From Oscillospiraceae bacterium (GTDB taxonomy: Bacteria > Bacillota > Clostridia > Oscillospirales > CAG-272): DNA of 53,327 bases. Below, piece by piece: positions 41,622 through 49,205 of the stretch. The notes under the pieces were generated by a model. The model saw nothing but the letters and a program-made list of their open reading frames with translations, was not told the DNA's origin and did not search any database. Both the position numbers and the translations under genes were made by a program. The stretch covers positions 1-53,327 of the forward strand of contig SVTR01000024.1 of NCBI GenBank assembly GCA_015063685.1, written 5' to 3'. Within the stretch, counting starts at the first letter, position 1; each line of letters begins with the position of its first letter.

Positions 41622-43709
41622 ATGAAAAAACTGTTCTTTTTAGCCTTGACCCTGATGCTTTTGGGTGCGCTATGCGTGATTGGCGTTGCCGCTTACGGTA
41701 CCCCCGGTTTCTATTGCGGCGGTTCTGAGGAGAATTTTTCTTCCGTTGGCGATGTCCAAATCACTTGGGATCCCGACGCTGCTGACAAGCTGGATCTCAG
41801 CGACGGCGATCTGACCGATTGGCTGAATGCGGGGTATCCCTACATTACCATCACACCCGAGAACATGATTTCCTGGGTAGGCGGTAGTTGGGATAACCCT
41901 GCGGGCGGTGTGCCTGAGGGCTGGAGTGTTTCAGCCTTCTACGTGGCCGATTCTGACTATCTCTACATTGCCCTTTACGTAGTTGATCCGGACGTTGTTC
42001 TTGCCGCGACATATAGTGGCTATGATGGCGACGCTTTTCAAATGCTCGTTGATTTCGATCGCTTTGGGAGCAAGGTTATTGAAGAGGATCCCGAACAAAT
42101 TTCCTACGCAAGAGGCATTTTCTATTCCTTCAGTCCGACGGATGGTGGTGCTGCTCCGATTCAGATCATGCGCCAGGAGTCCGACGACGACCGTATCATT
42201 TCCGAAGAGAACGGAGACGGTGTCAAGGGTAGCATGGCTTTGACCGATTCCGGTTGGTTTGCGGAATTTGCTTTTACTTGGGATCAGCTTTATTACGATT
42301 TCGCGTGGAAGACATTTGCTGATGATTATCGTTGCGAGGTTTCAGAGGACGATCCCCTGGAGGTTGGTTGTACTTTGTACTACCTGGATCGCATTGCCGA
42401 GACCGGCATCGGCAGCGTAGCTTGGGCGGCTGGAACGTTGGGAGAGCAAAAAGTCAGCGATCGGCCCGAAATTACTTGGAGTTCTGCTGACAATGGCATA
42501 AGATTGTTCTTGGAGTATCGTCCTGACCTGGAGATCAACTGTAGACATATTCATGTCATGCACGAAGAAGAAACGACCGTTCCCGAAAGGTATTATGTTG
42601 TCTTCCTTGATCACGAGGATGATGTGATTTCGACGGATATAGTAGAGCACGGTTGCGCGGCTACCGCTCCCGATGTTCCTTCAATCGACGGCTATAATTT
42701 CGTGGGTTGGGATACGGATTTCAGCTGCGTGACATCGGATGTGACTGTGCGTGCGATGTATGAAAAAGAGCCGGAAGAAATCAAGATCGATCCCACAAGA
42801 CTGACCTCCTTCCCCGAAGATATCTACAAGAGCTTCTTCGCTGCTCCTAACCAGACCGATATCATCTTCAACACCGATGGCTCCGTAACGTTCCAAGGAA
42901 CCTGGGACGAATATAACTATTTTTTGGATCCCTTCGTATCCTTCAACTACGGTAACCTGATGAGAAGATATGTGGACAAGAAACTCCAGAACGTTCCCAA
43001 CAGGCATGGTGAGTACAGTTCTCTGGTATTGAAGGTCAAGATCGATGAGTCTGTTGCAGGTAACTTTTTGATGTACTACGCAATGGGTCGCGGTAACTCC
43101 ACCATCGACGGCTCCAACGTTGCATATCCTGAAGTCGACGCTCAGGTGGGTGCTGACGGTTATCAGTACATTATCTTCGACCTGGACGGCTATCCCTTCA
43201 CTGAAGATGTCATCAGTCTTCTCCGCTTCGATTGGGTCGAGGGCGAAGATGTTGCCCCCGATAATATCGGCGCCTCCATGACGCTCTATGAGATCTGCCT
43301 GTACGAGGATTTTGAGACGGCGCTTGTGGCTTGCGGTATAGAAGAGGTCGGCCTGGAAACCGAAGAGGGAGATACCCGTGAAGAGCCTGCCGATACGGTG
43401 GCCGAATCCGTTGAGCCTGAAACCGAAGTGTCATCGGAGTCGGAGACTGTTTCCGCACCCGGAGATGAAAGCGGCAGACCCGCGGAAACCAGACCCGGCG
43501 GTTCCTTCTTCAATCCTTGGGGAGATGAGGATAACGACGACGGAGACGACAAAGACGACAGAGACGACAGAGACGAGGACGATGATGACGAAGACGATAG
43601 ACGAAGCTTCCTCTCTATCGGCTGCAGCGGCGTGATTCTTTCCACCTTGGGCACCTCTCTGATGGCTGTGCTGGCCGCCGCTTGGGTGCTCAGAAAAAAA
43701 GAAGATTAA
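41622..43709 (+). CDS. Secreted CBM9-like surface protein with InlB-type repeat and Gly-Cys/TM tail (paralogue 1)
   Basis: This 695-residue protein has a signal peptide (1-25), a CBM9/DOMON-like domain (about 35-300), an InlB B-type repeat (about 325-385, YYVVFLDHEDDVISTDIVEHG...), a second beta domain (about 390-560) ending YEICLYEDFETALVACG, an acidic stalk (about 575-660, with a run of Asp/Glu/Arg) and the tail IGCSGVILSTLGTSLMAVLA plus AAWVLRKKED. Cys668 precedes the membrane helix. Its first ~340 nt and last ~95 nt are nearly identical to the next gene. It probably binds polysaccharide at the cell surface. Confidence 0.85.
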   Translation: MKKLFFLALTLMLLGALCVIGVAAYGTPGFYCGGSEENFSSVGDVQITWDPDAADKLDLSDGDLTDWLNAGYPYITITPENMISWVGGSWDNPAGGVPEGWSVSAFYVADSDYLYIALYVVDPDVVLAATYSGYDGDAFQMLVDFDRFGSKVIEEDPEQISYARGIFYSFSPTDGGAAPIQIMRQESDDDRIISEENGDGVKGSMALTDSGWFAEFAFTWDQLYYDFAWKTFADDYRCEVSEDDPLEVGCTLYYLDRIAETGIGSVAWAAGTLGEQKVSDRPEITWSSADNGIRLFLEYRPDLEINCRHIHVMHEEETTVPERYYVVFLDHEDDVISTDIVEHGCAATAPDVPSIDGYNFVGWDTDFSCVTSDVTVRAMYEKEPEEIKIDPTRLTSFPEDIYKSFFAAPNQTDIIFNTDGSVTFQGTWDEYNYFLDPFVSFNYGNLMRRYVDKKLQNVPNRHGEYSSLVLKVKIDESVAGNFLMYYAMGRGNSTIDGSNVAYPEVDAQVGADGYQYIIFDLDGYPFTEDVISLLRFDWVEGEDVAPDNIGASMTLYEICLYEDFETALVACGIEEVGLETEEGDTREEPADTVAESVEPETEVSSESETVSAPGDESGRPAETRPGGSFFNPWGDEDNDDGDDKDDRDDRDEDDDDEDDRRSFLSIGCSGVILSTLGTSLMAVLAAAWVLRKKED

Positions 43710-43747
43710 CCATATGAAATATTGACAATAAACAGAGGAGATTTTCA

Positions 43748-45748
43748 ATGAAAAAACTGATCTTTTTAGCCTTGACCCTGATGCTTTTGGGTGCGCTATG
43801 CGTGATTGGCGTTGCCGCTTACGGTACCCCCGGTTTCTATTGCGGCGGTTCTGAGGAGAATTTTTCTTCCGTTGGCGATGTCCAAATCACTTGGGATCCC
43901 GACGCTGCTGACAAGCTGGATCTCAGAGACGGCGATCTGACCGATTGGCTGAATGCGGGGTATCCCTACATTACCATCACACCCGAGAACATGATTTCCT
44001 GGGTGGGCGGTAGTTGGGATAACCCAACCGGCGGTGTGCCTGAGGGCTGGAGTGTTTCAGCCTTCTACGTGGCCGATCCGGATTGTCTCTATATTGGTCT
44101 CTACGTAACCGATCCGGATGTTATGCTCGTTAGGGATCCCCTCGGTTACAACGGCGATGCTTTTCAGATGGCGTTCGACTTCGACCGCGCGCTGGGTAAG
44201 TTCATCGAGGAAGATCCCGACCTGTACCCCAACGCACTTTGCATCTTCTACTCCTTCGGCCCTATGGGCGCCGAAGCTACTCCCATTCAGATCATGCGTC
44301 AGAACTCCGATGGAAACGATGGTCTCCTGACCGAAGAGACCAGCGAAGGCGGTGTCAGAGGTAGCACCGCTTTGACCGATGAAGGCTGGTTCGCGGAATT
44401 TGCTTTCACTTGGGATCAGCTTTACTTTGATTTCGAGTGGAAGGCATATGCTGATGATTATCGTTGCGAGGTTTCTGAAGACGATCCCCTTGAGGTTGGC
44501 TGTGCGTTGTATTACTTGGATCGTGATGAGACCGGCTGGACAGTCAATTGGGCTGCCGCAACGCTGGCGGAACAGGAGGTCGGCGTTCAACCTGAGGTTA
44601 CCTGGGGTCCTGCTGACAACGGCATGAGATTGTTTGTAGAATACCGTGAGGATCTTTGGTTCAATTGCGAGAATATCAAGGTGAGCGCAGAAACGGAGAA
44701 GGAAGAGGAAAAAGATCCCTCTGAGAACGAAGAATTGATCATCGATCCCACAAGACTGACCTCCTTCCCCGAAGATATCTACGACATCTTCTTTGCCGGC
44801 CCCAACCAGACTGAGATTATCTTCAATGATGACGGTTCCGTGACCTTCAAGGGTACATGGGATGAAACCACCGCTACTCTGGATCCCTTCGTATCCTTTT
44901 ACTACGGCAACCTGATGAGAAGATACGTTGACAAGAAGCTCCAGAACGTTCCTAATAAGAACGGTGAGTACAGCTCCCTGGTGCTGAAGGTCAAGATTGA
45001 TGAGTCTGTTGCCGGTAACTTCCTGCTGTACTACGCAGTTGGCCGCGGTAACTCCACCATCGACGGTTCCAATGTTGCATATCCTGACATCGACGGTCAG
45101 GTGGGTGCCGGTGGTTACCAGTACATCATCTTTGACCTGGAGGGATATCCCTTTGCTGAGGACATCATCAGCGTTCTCCGCTTCGACTGGGTAGACAACG
45201 GCATGGCTATTTCCGAGGACAACATCGGCGCTTCCATGACGCTGTATGAGATCTGCCTGTACGAGGATTTTGAGACGGCGCTTGTGGCTTGCGGTATAAC
45301 CGACAGCGGCGAGGAGCCTGACGAGGAAGATACCAAAGCACCCGAAGAAACAGATACCGATGCGCCCTTTGAGGAACCCACCGAAGAACCCACGGAGGGG
45401 GCCACCGACGAGCCCGTTGAAGAGCCTACCGAAGAGGTTACCGAGGCGGTAACCGAGCCTGTTGAATCCGAGCCGGAAGCCGAAACGACACCTGTCACCG
45501 AGCCTGAAGGAGAGAGCGGTCAGATGGCCGAGACCAAGCCTGCGGAAACGAAGCCGGGTAGCTCCTGGAAGGATGAAGACAAGGACGATGAGGATGACGA
45601 CAAGGACGATGACAAGGATAAGGATGACGATGATGACGATCGAGAAACCATTTCCATCGGCTGCAGCGGCGTGATTCTTTCCACCTTGGGCACCTCTCTG
45701 ATGGCTGTGCTGGCCGCCGCTTGGGTGCTCAGAAAAAAAGAAGATTAA
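43748..45748 (+). CDS. Secreted CBM9-like surface protein with Gly-Cys/TM tail (paralogue 2)
   Basis: This 666-residue tandem paralogue has the same signal peptide, CBM9/DOMON-like domain and second beta domain, but no InlB-type repeat. Its stalk is longer and richer in Pro/Thr/Glu (about 520-630, EEPTEEPTEGATDEPVEEPTE...) before a Lys/Asp-rich run and the tail IGCSGVILSTLGTSLMAVLA plus AAWVLRKKED (Cys639). The 38-nt gap to paralogue 1 contains AGAGGAG, so both are probably on one transcript that ends at the terminator at 45789. Confidence 0.85.
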   Translation: MKKLIFLALTLMLLGALCVIGVAAYGTPGFYCGGSEENFSSVGDVQITWDPDAADKLDLRDGDLTDWLNAGYPYITITPENMISWVGGSWDNPTGGVPEGWSVSAFYVADPDCLYIGLYVTDPDVMLVRDPLGYNGDAFQMAFDFDRALGKFIEEDPDLYPNALCIFYSFGPMGAEATPIQIMRQNSDGNDGLLTEETSEGGVRGSTALTDEGWFAEFAFTWDQLYFDFEWKAYADDYRCEVSEDDPLEVGCALYYLDRDETGWTVNWAAATLAEQEVGVQPEVTWGPADNGMRLFVEYREDLWFNCENIKVSAETEKEEEKDPSENEELIIDPTRLTSFPEDIYDIFFAGPNQTEIIFNDDGSVTFKGTWDETTATLDPFVSFYYGNLMRRYVDKKLQNVPNKNGEYSSLVLKVKIDESVAGNFLLYYAVGRGNSTIDGSNVAYPDIDGQVGAGGYQYIIFDLEGYPFAEDIISVLRFDWVDNGMAISEDNIGASMTLYEICLYEDFETALVACGITDSGEEPDEEDTKAPEETDTDAPFEEPTEEPTEGATDEPVEEPTEEVTEAVTEPVESEPEAETTPVTEPEGESGQMAETKPAETKPGSSWKDEDKDDEDDDKDDDKDKDDDDDDRETISIGCSGVILSTLGTSLMAVLAAAWVLRKKED

Positions 45749-45788
45749 AGCCCACTGTTTAGGCTACCTTTCATGTGATCAACAAAAT

Positions 45789-45825
45789 GCCCGCGGCAGA
45801 TCATTTCTGCCACGGGCGTTTTTTT
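45789..45825 (+). terminator. Terminator after the tandem paralogues
   Basis: Arms GCCCGCGGCAGA and TCTGCCACGGGC (one mismatch), then G and seven T. The T-run touches the stop codon of the converging gene. Confidence 0.88.
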
Positions 45826-46384
45826 ATGAAGCGTTGGGCTTTTCAAAGCCGTGAATAAAGCCGCTGACATCTGCCGAGCAGATGTCCCCGCCGATGACGC
45901 GGTTGCGGTAAACCAATACGTTGGCGTATACGGGCATGGTGTACGCCTTGCCGTTGTGCTCACCGTAGTTGGTTACCTTGAAGGTATAGCGGGTGACCTC
46001 TTTTTTCTTGTATTTGGACAGATCCAGGCTCTGTGCCTTTTGCATTTCGTTGTATCCCGCGAAGATTTTGTCAAATTCGGCGGGAATGGTCACCGTGACG
46101 GTCTCAGCCGAGCCTGCGTCCACGATCCAACCGAACTGCCCGAGAAAACCTGCGGCATCATCGGCGGATTTGACCTTTTCGTACTTGATGGAGACCGGCT
46201 GAGACGTCTCGGCTCCGCCGGAGCCTACCTGCACGCCGGTGTTTTGAAAATCGCCGCTGCCGGCACCCGTGTTGCCTGAGGCATAGGCGGGTACAAAGGC
46301 AATGAGCGCTACGAGGGCCGCCAGGGCCACGCAGACGATGCCGAAAAACTTGATGGTGCTGGCACGCATGGAATAAATGAACAT
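45824..46384 (-). CDS. DUF4830 membrane-anchored protein
   Basis: This 186-residue protein has one N-terminal membrane helix (about 12-36) and a DUF4830 domain at 70-186: FLGQFGWIVD, TIPAEFDKIFAGYNEMQKAQSLDLSKYKKK and the C-terminal IGGDICSADVSGFIHGF. The family occurs in spore-forming Clostridia and has no settled function. RBS GGGGAGG precedes ATG 46384. It converges with the paralogue operon and shares its terminator region. Confidence 0.88.
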   Translation of the reverse strand: MFIYSMRASTIKFFGIVCVALAALVALIAFVPAYASGNTGAGSGDFQNTGVQVGSGGAETSQPVSIKYEKVKSADDAAGFLGQFGWIVDAGSAETVTVTIPAEFDKIFAGYNEMQKAQSLDLSKYKKKEVTRYTFKVTNYGEHNGKAYTMPVYANVLVYRNRVIGGDICSADVSGFIHGFEKPNAS

Positions 46385-46519
46385 GATCTTACCTCCCCTT
46401 GGATAGCTTCATTTCTATGATATAGACTATGAAGGGAAGGGAAGGGATATGACAGGTAAGCCGCACCGAACGCAGAAAATCGGAATTTTAGGGATGGAGA
46501 GGGGCACCCCGGCCGCTAC

Positions 46520-46605
46520 ATTTTGGCTTTATCTTCGGTTATTTTGGCTTTCTCTTTGGCTATTTTTGACTTTCTCTTCGGTTATTTTTGGTTTCCGCAT
46601 CGGTT
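46520..46605 (+). repeat. Four 21-22-bp T-rich tandem repeats
   Basis: Units start at 46520, 46541, 46562 and 46584, each built as ATTTT(T)GGCTTT...TTCGGTT. The last ends 6 nt before the -35 box of the YgjV-like gene promoter. The unit length equals two DNA helical turns. Confidence 0.75.
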
Positions 46606-46611
46606 ATCCTC

Positions 46612-46640
46612 TTGACTTTTGGCACCAAAAAGGTTATACT
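46612..46640 (+). promoter_or_regulatory. Promoter of the YgjV-like gene
   Basis: TTGACT (46612-46617), 17-bp spacer, TATACT (46635-46640). It lies inside a longer open frame, which shows that the upstream part of that frame is not coding. Confidence 0.85.
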
Positions 46641-46673
46641 ATATACGCAGAATTCAGGAAAGGGGTGATTCCC

Positions 46674-47189
46674 GTGTCCCCTTGGGAGATTTTTGGCCAG
46701 GTCGTTGGCGTTTTGGCCGTGATTCTTTCCTTTCTTACCTACCAGATGAAGTCCAACCGTGGAATCCTGGCCATGCTTTCGTGTGCCACGGTGTTGTTCT
46801 GTGTCCATTATGCCTGCCTCGGCGCGACGGTAGGTGTGGCGCTGAATATCGTGGGAATTATCCGCAATCTTTGCTACTACCATAATGACAAAAAAATCCT
46901 GTCGAGCAAAGCGGTTCCCGTCATTCTTGCGGCTATCATGGGCATCCTCGGCATCCTTACCTGGGAGGGCTATCATTCCATCTTTTTTGTGGTGGGTCTT
47001 ATGCTCAACACACTGGCTATGGGTTATTTCAGCCCCCAAAATCTGCGAAAAAGCCTGCTGCTCACCTGTTCCTTGATTTTCATCTATAATATTTTCACCT
47101 TCTCCATCGGCGGTATGATCAATGAAACGGTGGCTATCATCTCGGCTATCGTAGGCCTTTGGCGCTTCCGCGAGAAAAAAAGCCTATGA
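46674..47189 (+). CDS. YgjV-like inner membrane protein
   Basis: This 171-residue protein has five to six membrane helices and matches the YgjV family: WEIFGQVVGVLAVILSFLTYQMKSN, HYACLGATVGVALNIVGIIRNL and GMINETVAIISAIVGLWRFREKK. The start is GTG 46674, with AAAGGGG 8 nt upstream and downstream of the promoter; an ATG start at 46449 would include the promoter and repeats. The stop overlaps the start of the pyrophosphatase gene (ATGA), so the two are coupled. Function is unknown. Confidence 0.85.
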   Translation: MSPWEIFGQVVGVLAVILSFLTYQMKSNRGILAMLSCATVLFCVHYACLGATVGVALNIVGIIRNLCYYHNDKKILSSKAVPVILAAIMGILGILTWEGYHSIFFVVGLMLNTLAMGYFSPQNLRKSLLLTCSLIFIYNIFTFSIGGMINETVAIISAIVGLWRFREKKSL

Positions 47190-47524
47190 GAAGGATTCTT
47201 GGAAGGACTGTTACTGTGACGGTGGATCGTCCCTTGGGCAGTCGCCATCCTCGGTGGCCGGATATGATTTATCCTGTGAACTATGGATATGTGACGGGGA
47301 TCACGGGTGGCGACGGGGAAGCGCAGGACGCCTATATCCTGGGCGTTGATAGCCCCTTGGAGACCTTTGAGGGACGTGTTATCGCCGTGATTCACCGTCT
47401 GGACGACGTGGAGGATAAATGGGTGGTCGCTCCCGAGGACCGCCCGTTTGCCGCTGAGGAGATCGAAGCGGCGGTGGCATTCCAGGAACGGTATTTTTGT
47501 CATGAACTATTCATGGCGATGTGA
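47186..47524 (+). CDS. Short inorganic-pyrophosphatase-like protein
   Basis: This 112-residue protein matches the small Clostridial pyrophosphatase-like family: TVTVTVDRPLGSRHP, MIYPVNYGYVTGITGGDGEAQDAYILG and AVIHRLDDVEDKWVVAPED. These align with core family I PPase blocks (YPxNYGY, DGDPxD, the VGV..D.GE region) but the protein is shorter than the usual ~175 residues. It is coupled to the YgjV-like gene by a 4-nt overlap. Whether it hydrolyses PPi cannot be told from sequence. Confidence 0.85.
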   Translation: MRRILGRTVTVTVDRPLGSRHPRWPDMIYPVNYGYVTGITGGDGEAQDAYILGVDSPLETFEGRVIAVIHRLDDVEDKWVVAPEDRPFAAEEIEAAVAFQERYFCHELFMAM

Positions 47525-47556
47525 TCTTTGACACATACTAAAAAACAAAAAATAAA

Positions 47557-47717
47557 GGGCATCTCTAAATACTCAGCGTGCGGAGAGATGCGAGGGATTT
47601 TTTCGTCAGACTAAACAAAAATCTGCACGCATAGTTGACCCTATGCGAAAGAATTTTGTGACGTATGACGGAAAAAGCACCGCCATATCGGCGTGCGATG
47701 AGTTTTTAGAGATGCCC
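47557..47717 (+). repeat. 161-bp MITE-like repeat, copy 3
   Basis: Starts GGGCATCTCTAAATACTC and ends GAGTTTTTAGAGATGCCC. TAAA flanks both sides directly, consistent with a 4-bp target duplication. It ends 22 nt before the thioredoxin start, directly ahead of the ribosome site, so it separates trxA from any upstream promoter. It is nearly identical to copy 2. Confidence 0.88.
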
Positions 47718-47739
47718 TAAAATGTAAGGAGATACGAAT

Positions 47740-48048
47740 ATGGCTGTTATTCATGCAACCAACGCAAATTTCAACGAGATCGTTCTGGGAAGTGATCTTC
47801 CGGTTCTGGTGGACTTCTTCGCCACCTGGTGCGGCCCCTGCCGCATGGTCGCTCCCCTCCTGGAGGAGATCGCCGACGAGCACCCCGAATACAAGATTGT
47901 TAAGATCGACGTGGACGAGGAGCCCGATCTGGCATCCCGCTTCGGCGTCATGAGCATTCCCACCCTGCTGGTCTTCAAGAACGGTGAGCTGGTGTCCACC
48001 ACCGTGGGCGCTCAGCCCAAGGCCAAGCTGCTGGCGCTTCTGGCGTGA
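47740..48048 (+). CDS. trxA: Thioredoxin
   Basis: This 102-residue thioredoxin has the WCGPC active site (Cys31, Cys34), the cis-Pro segment FGVMSIPTLLVFKNGE and typical length. It reduces protein disulfides and is recharged by the reductase encoded next. RBS AAGGAG precedes ATG 47740. The stop overlaps the region where reductase translation starts. Confidence 0.96.
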   Translation: MAVIHATNANFNEIVLGSDLPVLVDFFATWCGPCRMVAPLLEEIADEHPEYKIVKIDVDEEPDLASRFGVMSIPTLLVFKNGELVSTTVGAQPKAKLLALLA

Positions 48049-48056
48049 GGATCACC

Positions 48057-48995
48057 ATGTCCGGAAATCTGAAAATTTACGATACGATCATCCTGGGTGG
48101 CGGCCCTGCGGGGTACACCGCCGCCCTGTACGCCGTGCGGAGCGGACTTTCCACCCTGGTGCTGGAAAAATTTTCTCCCGGCGGTCAGATGACCCAGACC
48201 TCCCAAATCGACAATTACCCCGGCTTCCACGAGGGCATCGACGGCTTTACCTTGGGCTATCAGATGCAGCTGGGTGCCCATCGCTTCGGCGCTGAGACAC
48301 AACAAACTGAGGTGCTTTCGGTGGATCTGAAGGCCGATCCCAAGGTCATCACCACCGATATGGGGGATTACTACGCCAAAACCGTCATCATCGCCACAGG
48401 CGCGGATCATAAGCACCTGGGCGTCGAGGGGGAAACCGACCTCATTGGCCGTGGCGTGGGCTACTGTGCCGCCTGCGACGGTATGCTCTATCGCGGCAAG
48501 ACCGTGGCGGTGGTAGGCGGCGGCAATACGGCGGCGGCTGACGCCCTGTTTCTGTCCCGCGTGTGCGCCAAGGTCTACCTGATCCACAGGAGAGACGCTT
48601 TGCGCGCTTCAAAAATCTATCACGAGCCCTTGGAGAACACGGGCAACATCCAGATCCTTTGGAACGCCACCGTGGAGACCCTTCACAGTGACCAAAGGCT
48701 GACGGGAGTCACCCTTCGTCAGGTCAAGACGGGGGAGACTGTGGAGCTGCCGCTGGACGGTCTGTTCGTCAGCGTGGGGCAAGCGCCTAACACCGCCCTG
48801 TTCAAAGGTCAGATCGACCTGGACGAGGCGGGCTACATTGTCAGCGGTGAGACCACCGAGACGAACATCCCCGGGGTATACGCCGCAGGCGACGTGCGCA
48901 CCAAGGCCCTTCGGCAGGTGGTGACTGCCGCCGCTGACGGCGCTGTGGCAGCTCATATGGCGGAAGGCTATCTGTCGGCCAAAGGACATGGCTGA
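48057..48995 (+). CDS. trxB: Thioredoxin reductase
   Basis: This 312-residue flavoprotein has the FAD motif LGGGPAGYTAALYA (13-26), the redox pair CAAC (Cys137, Cys140) and the NADPH motif GGGNTAAADALFLS (154-167). The C-terminal GVYAAGDVRTKALRQVVTAAADGA is typical. ATG 48057 is preferred because GAGG lies 6 nt upstream; a GTG at 48045 overlapping the trxA stop is possible. The pair trxA-trxB ends at a strong terminator. Confidence 0.95.
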   Translation: MSGNLKIYDTIILGGGPAGYTAALYAVRSGLSTLVLEKFSPGGQMTQTSQIDNYPGFHEGIDGFTLGYQMQLGAHRFGAETQQTEVLSVDLKADPKVITTDMGDYYAKTVIIATGADHKHLGVEGETDLIGRGVGYCAACDGMLYRGKTVAVVGGGNTAAADALFLSRVCAKVYLIHRRDALRASKIYHEPLENTGNIQILWNATVETLHSDQRLTGVTLRQVKTGETVELPLDGLFVSVGQAPNTALFKGQIDLDEAGYIVSGETTETNIPGVYAAGDVRTKALRQVVTAAADGAVAAHMAEGYLSAKGHG

Positions 48996-49017
48996 GCGCC
49001 GTTTTCAAAGAACGAAT

Positions 49018-49051
49018 TTCGGGTCGGAGCACTGAGGTGCTCCGACCCGAA
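49018..49051 (+). terminator. Terminator of trxAB
   Basis: A 15-bp stem (TTCGGGTCGGAGCAC and its complement) with a 4-nt loop, then ATCTTTT. Confidence 0.9.
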
Positions 49052-49172
49052 ATCTTTTAAGAGAAGAGGCTTTTTTTCGGCGAGCCAAAACGATATAAAA
49101 AGACGAGGGCTGTTGAGCCGTTCGGGATGTCGCGAAAAAGATTGAAAGGTGAAAATGAGGAATATAAAATGT

Positions 49173-49199
49173 ACCTCCGCAAACAGAGCTTGCGGAGGT
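49173..49199 (-). terminator. Terminator of the AT-rich lipoprotein gene
   Basis: Arms ACCTCCGCAA and TTGCGGAGGT with a 7-nt loop; ACATTTTATATT follows on the minus strand. Confidence 0.6.
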
Positions 49200-49205
49200 A
49201 TGAAG

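Noticed and set aside
46449..46673. Longer YgjV-like protein starting at 46449
   Set aside because: The extra part contains the tandem repeats and a near-consensus promoter, and the GTG at 46674 has a proper ribosome site.
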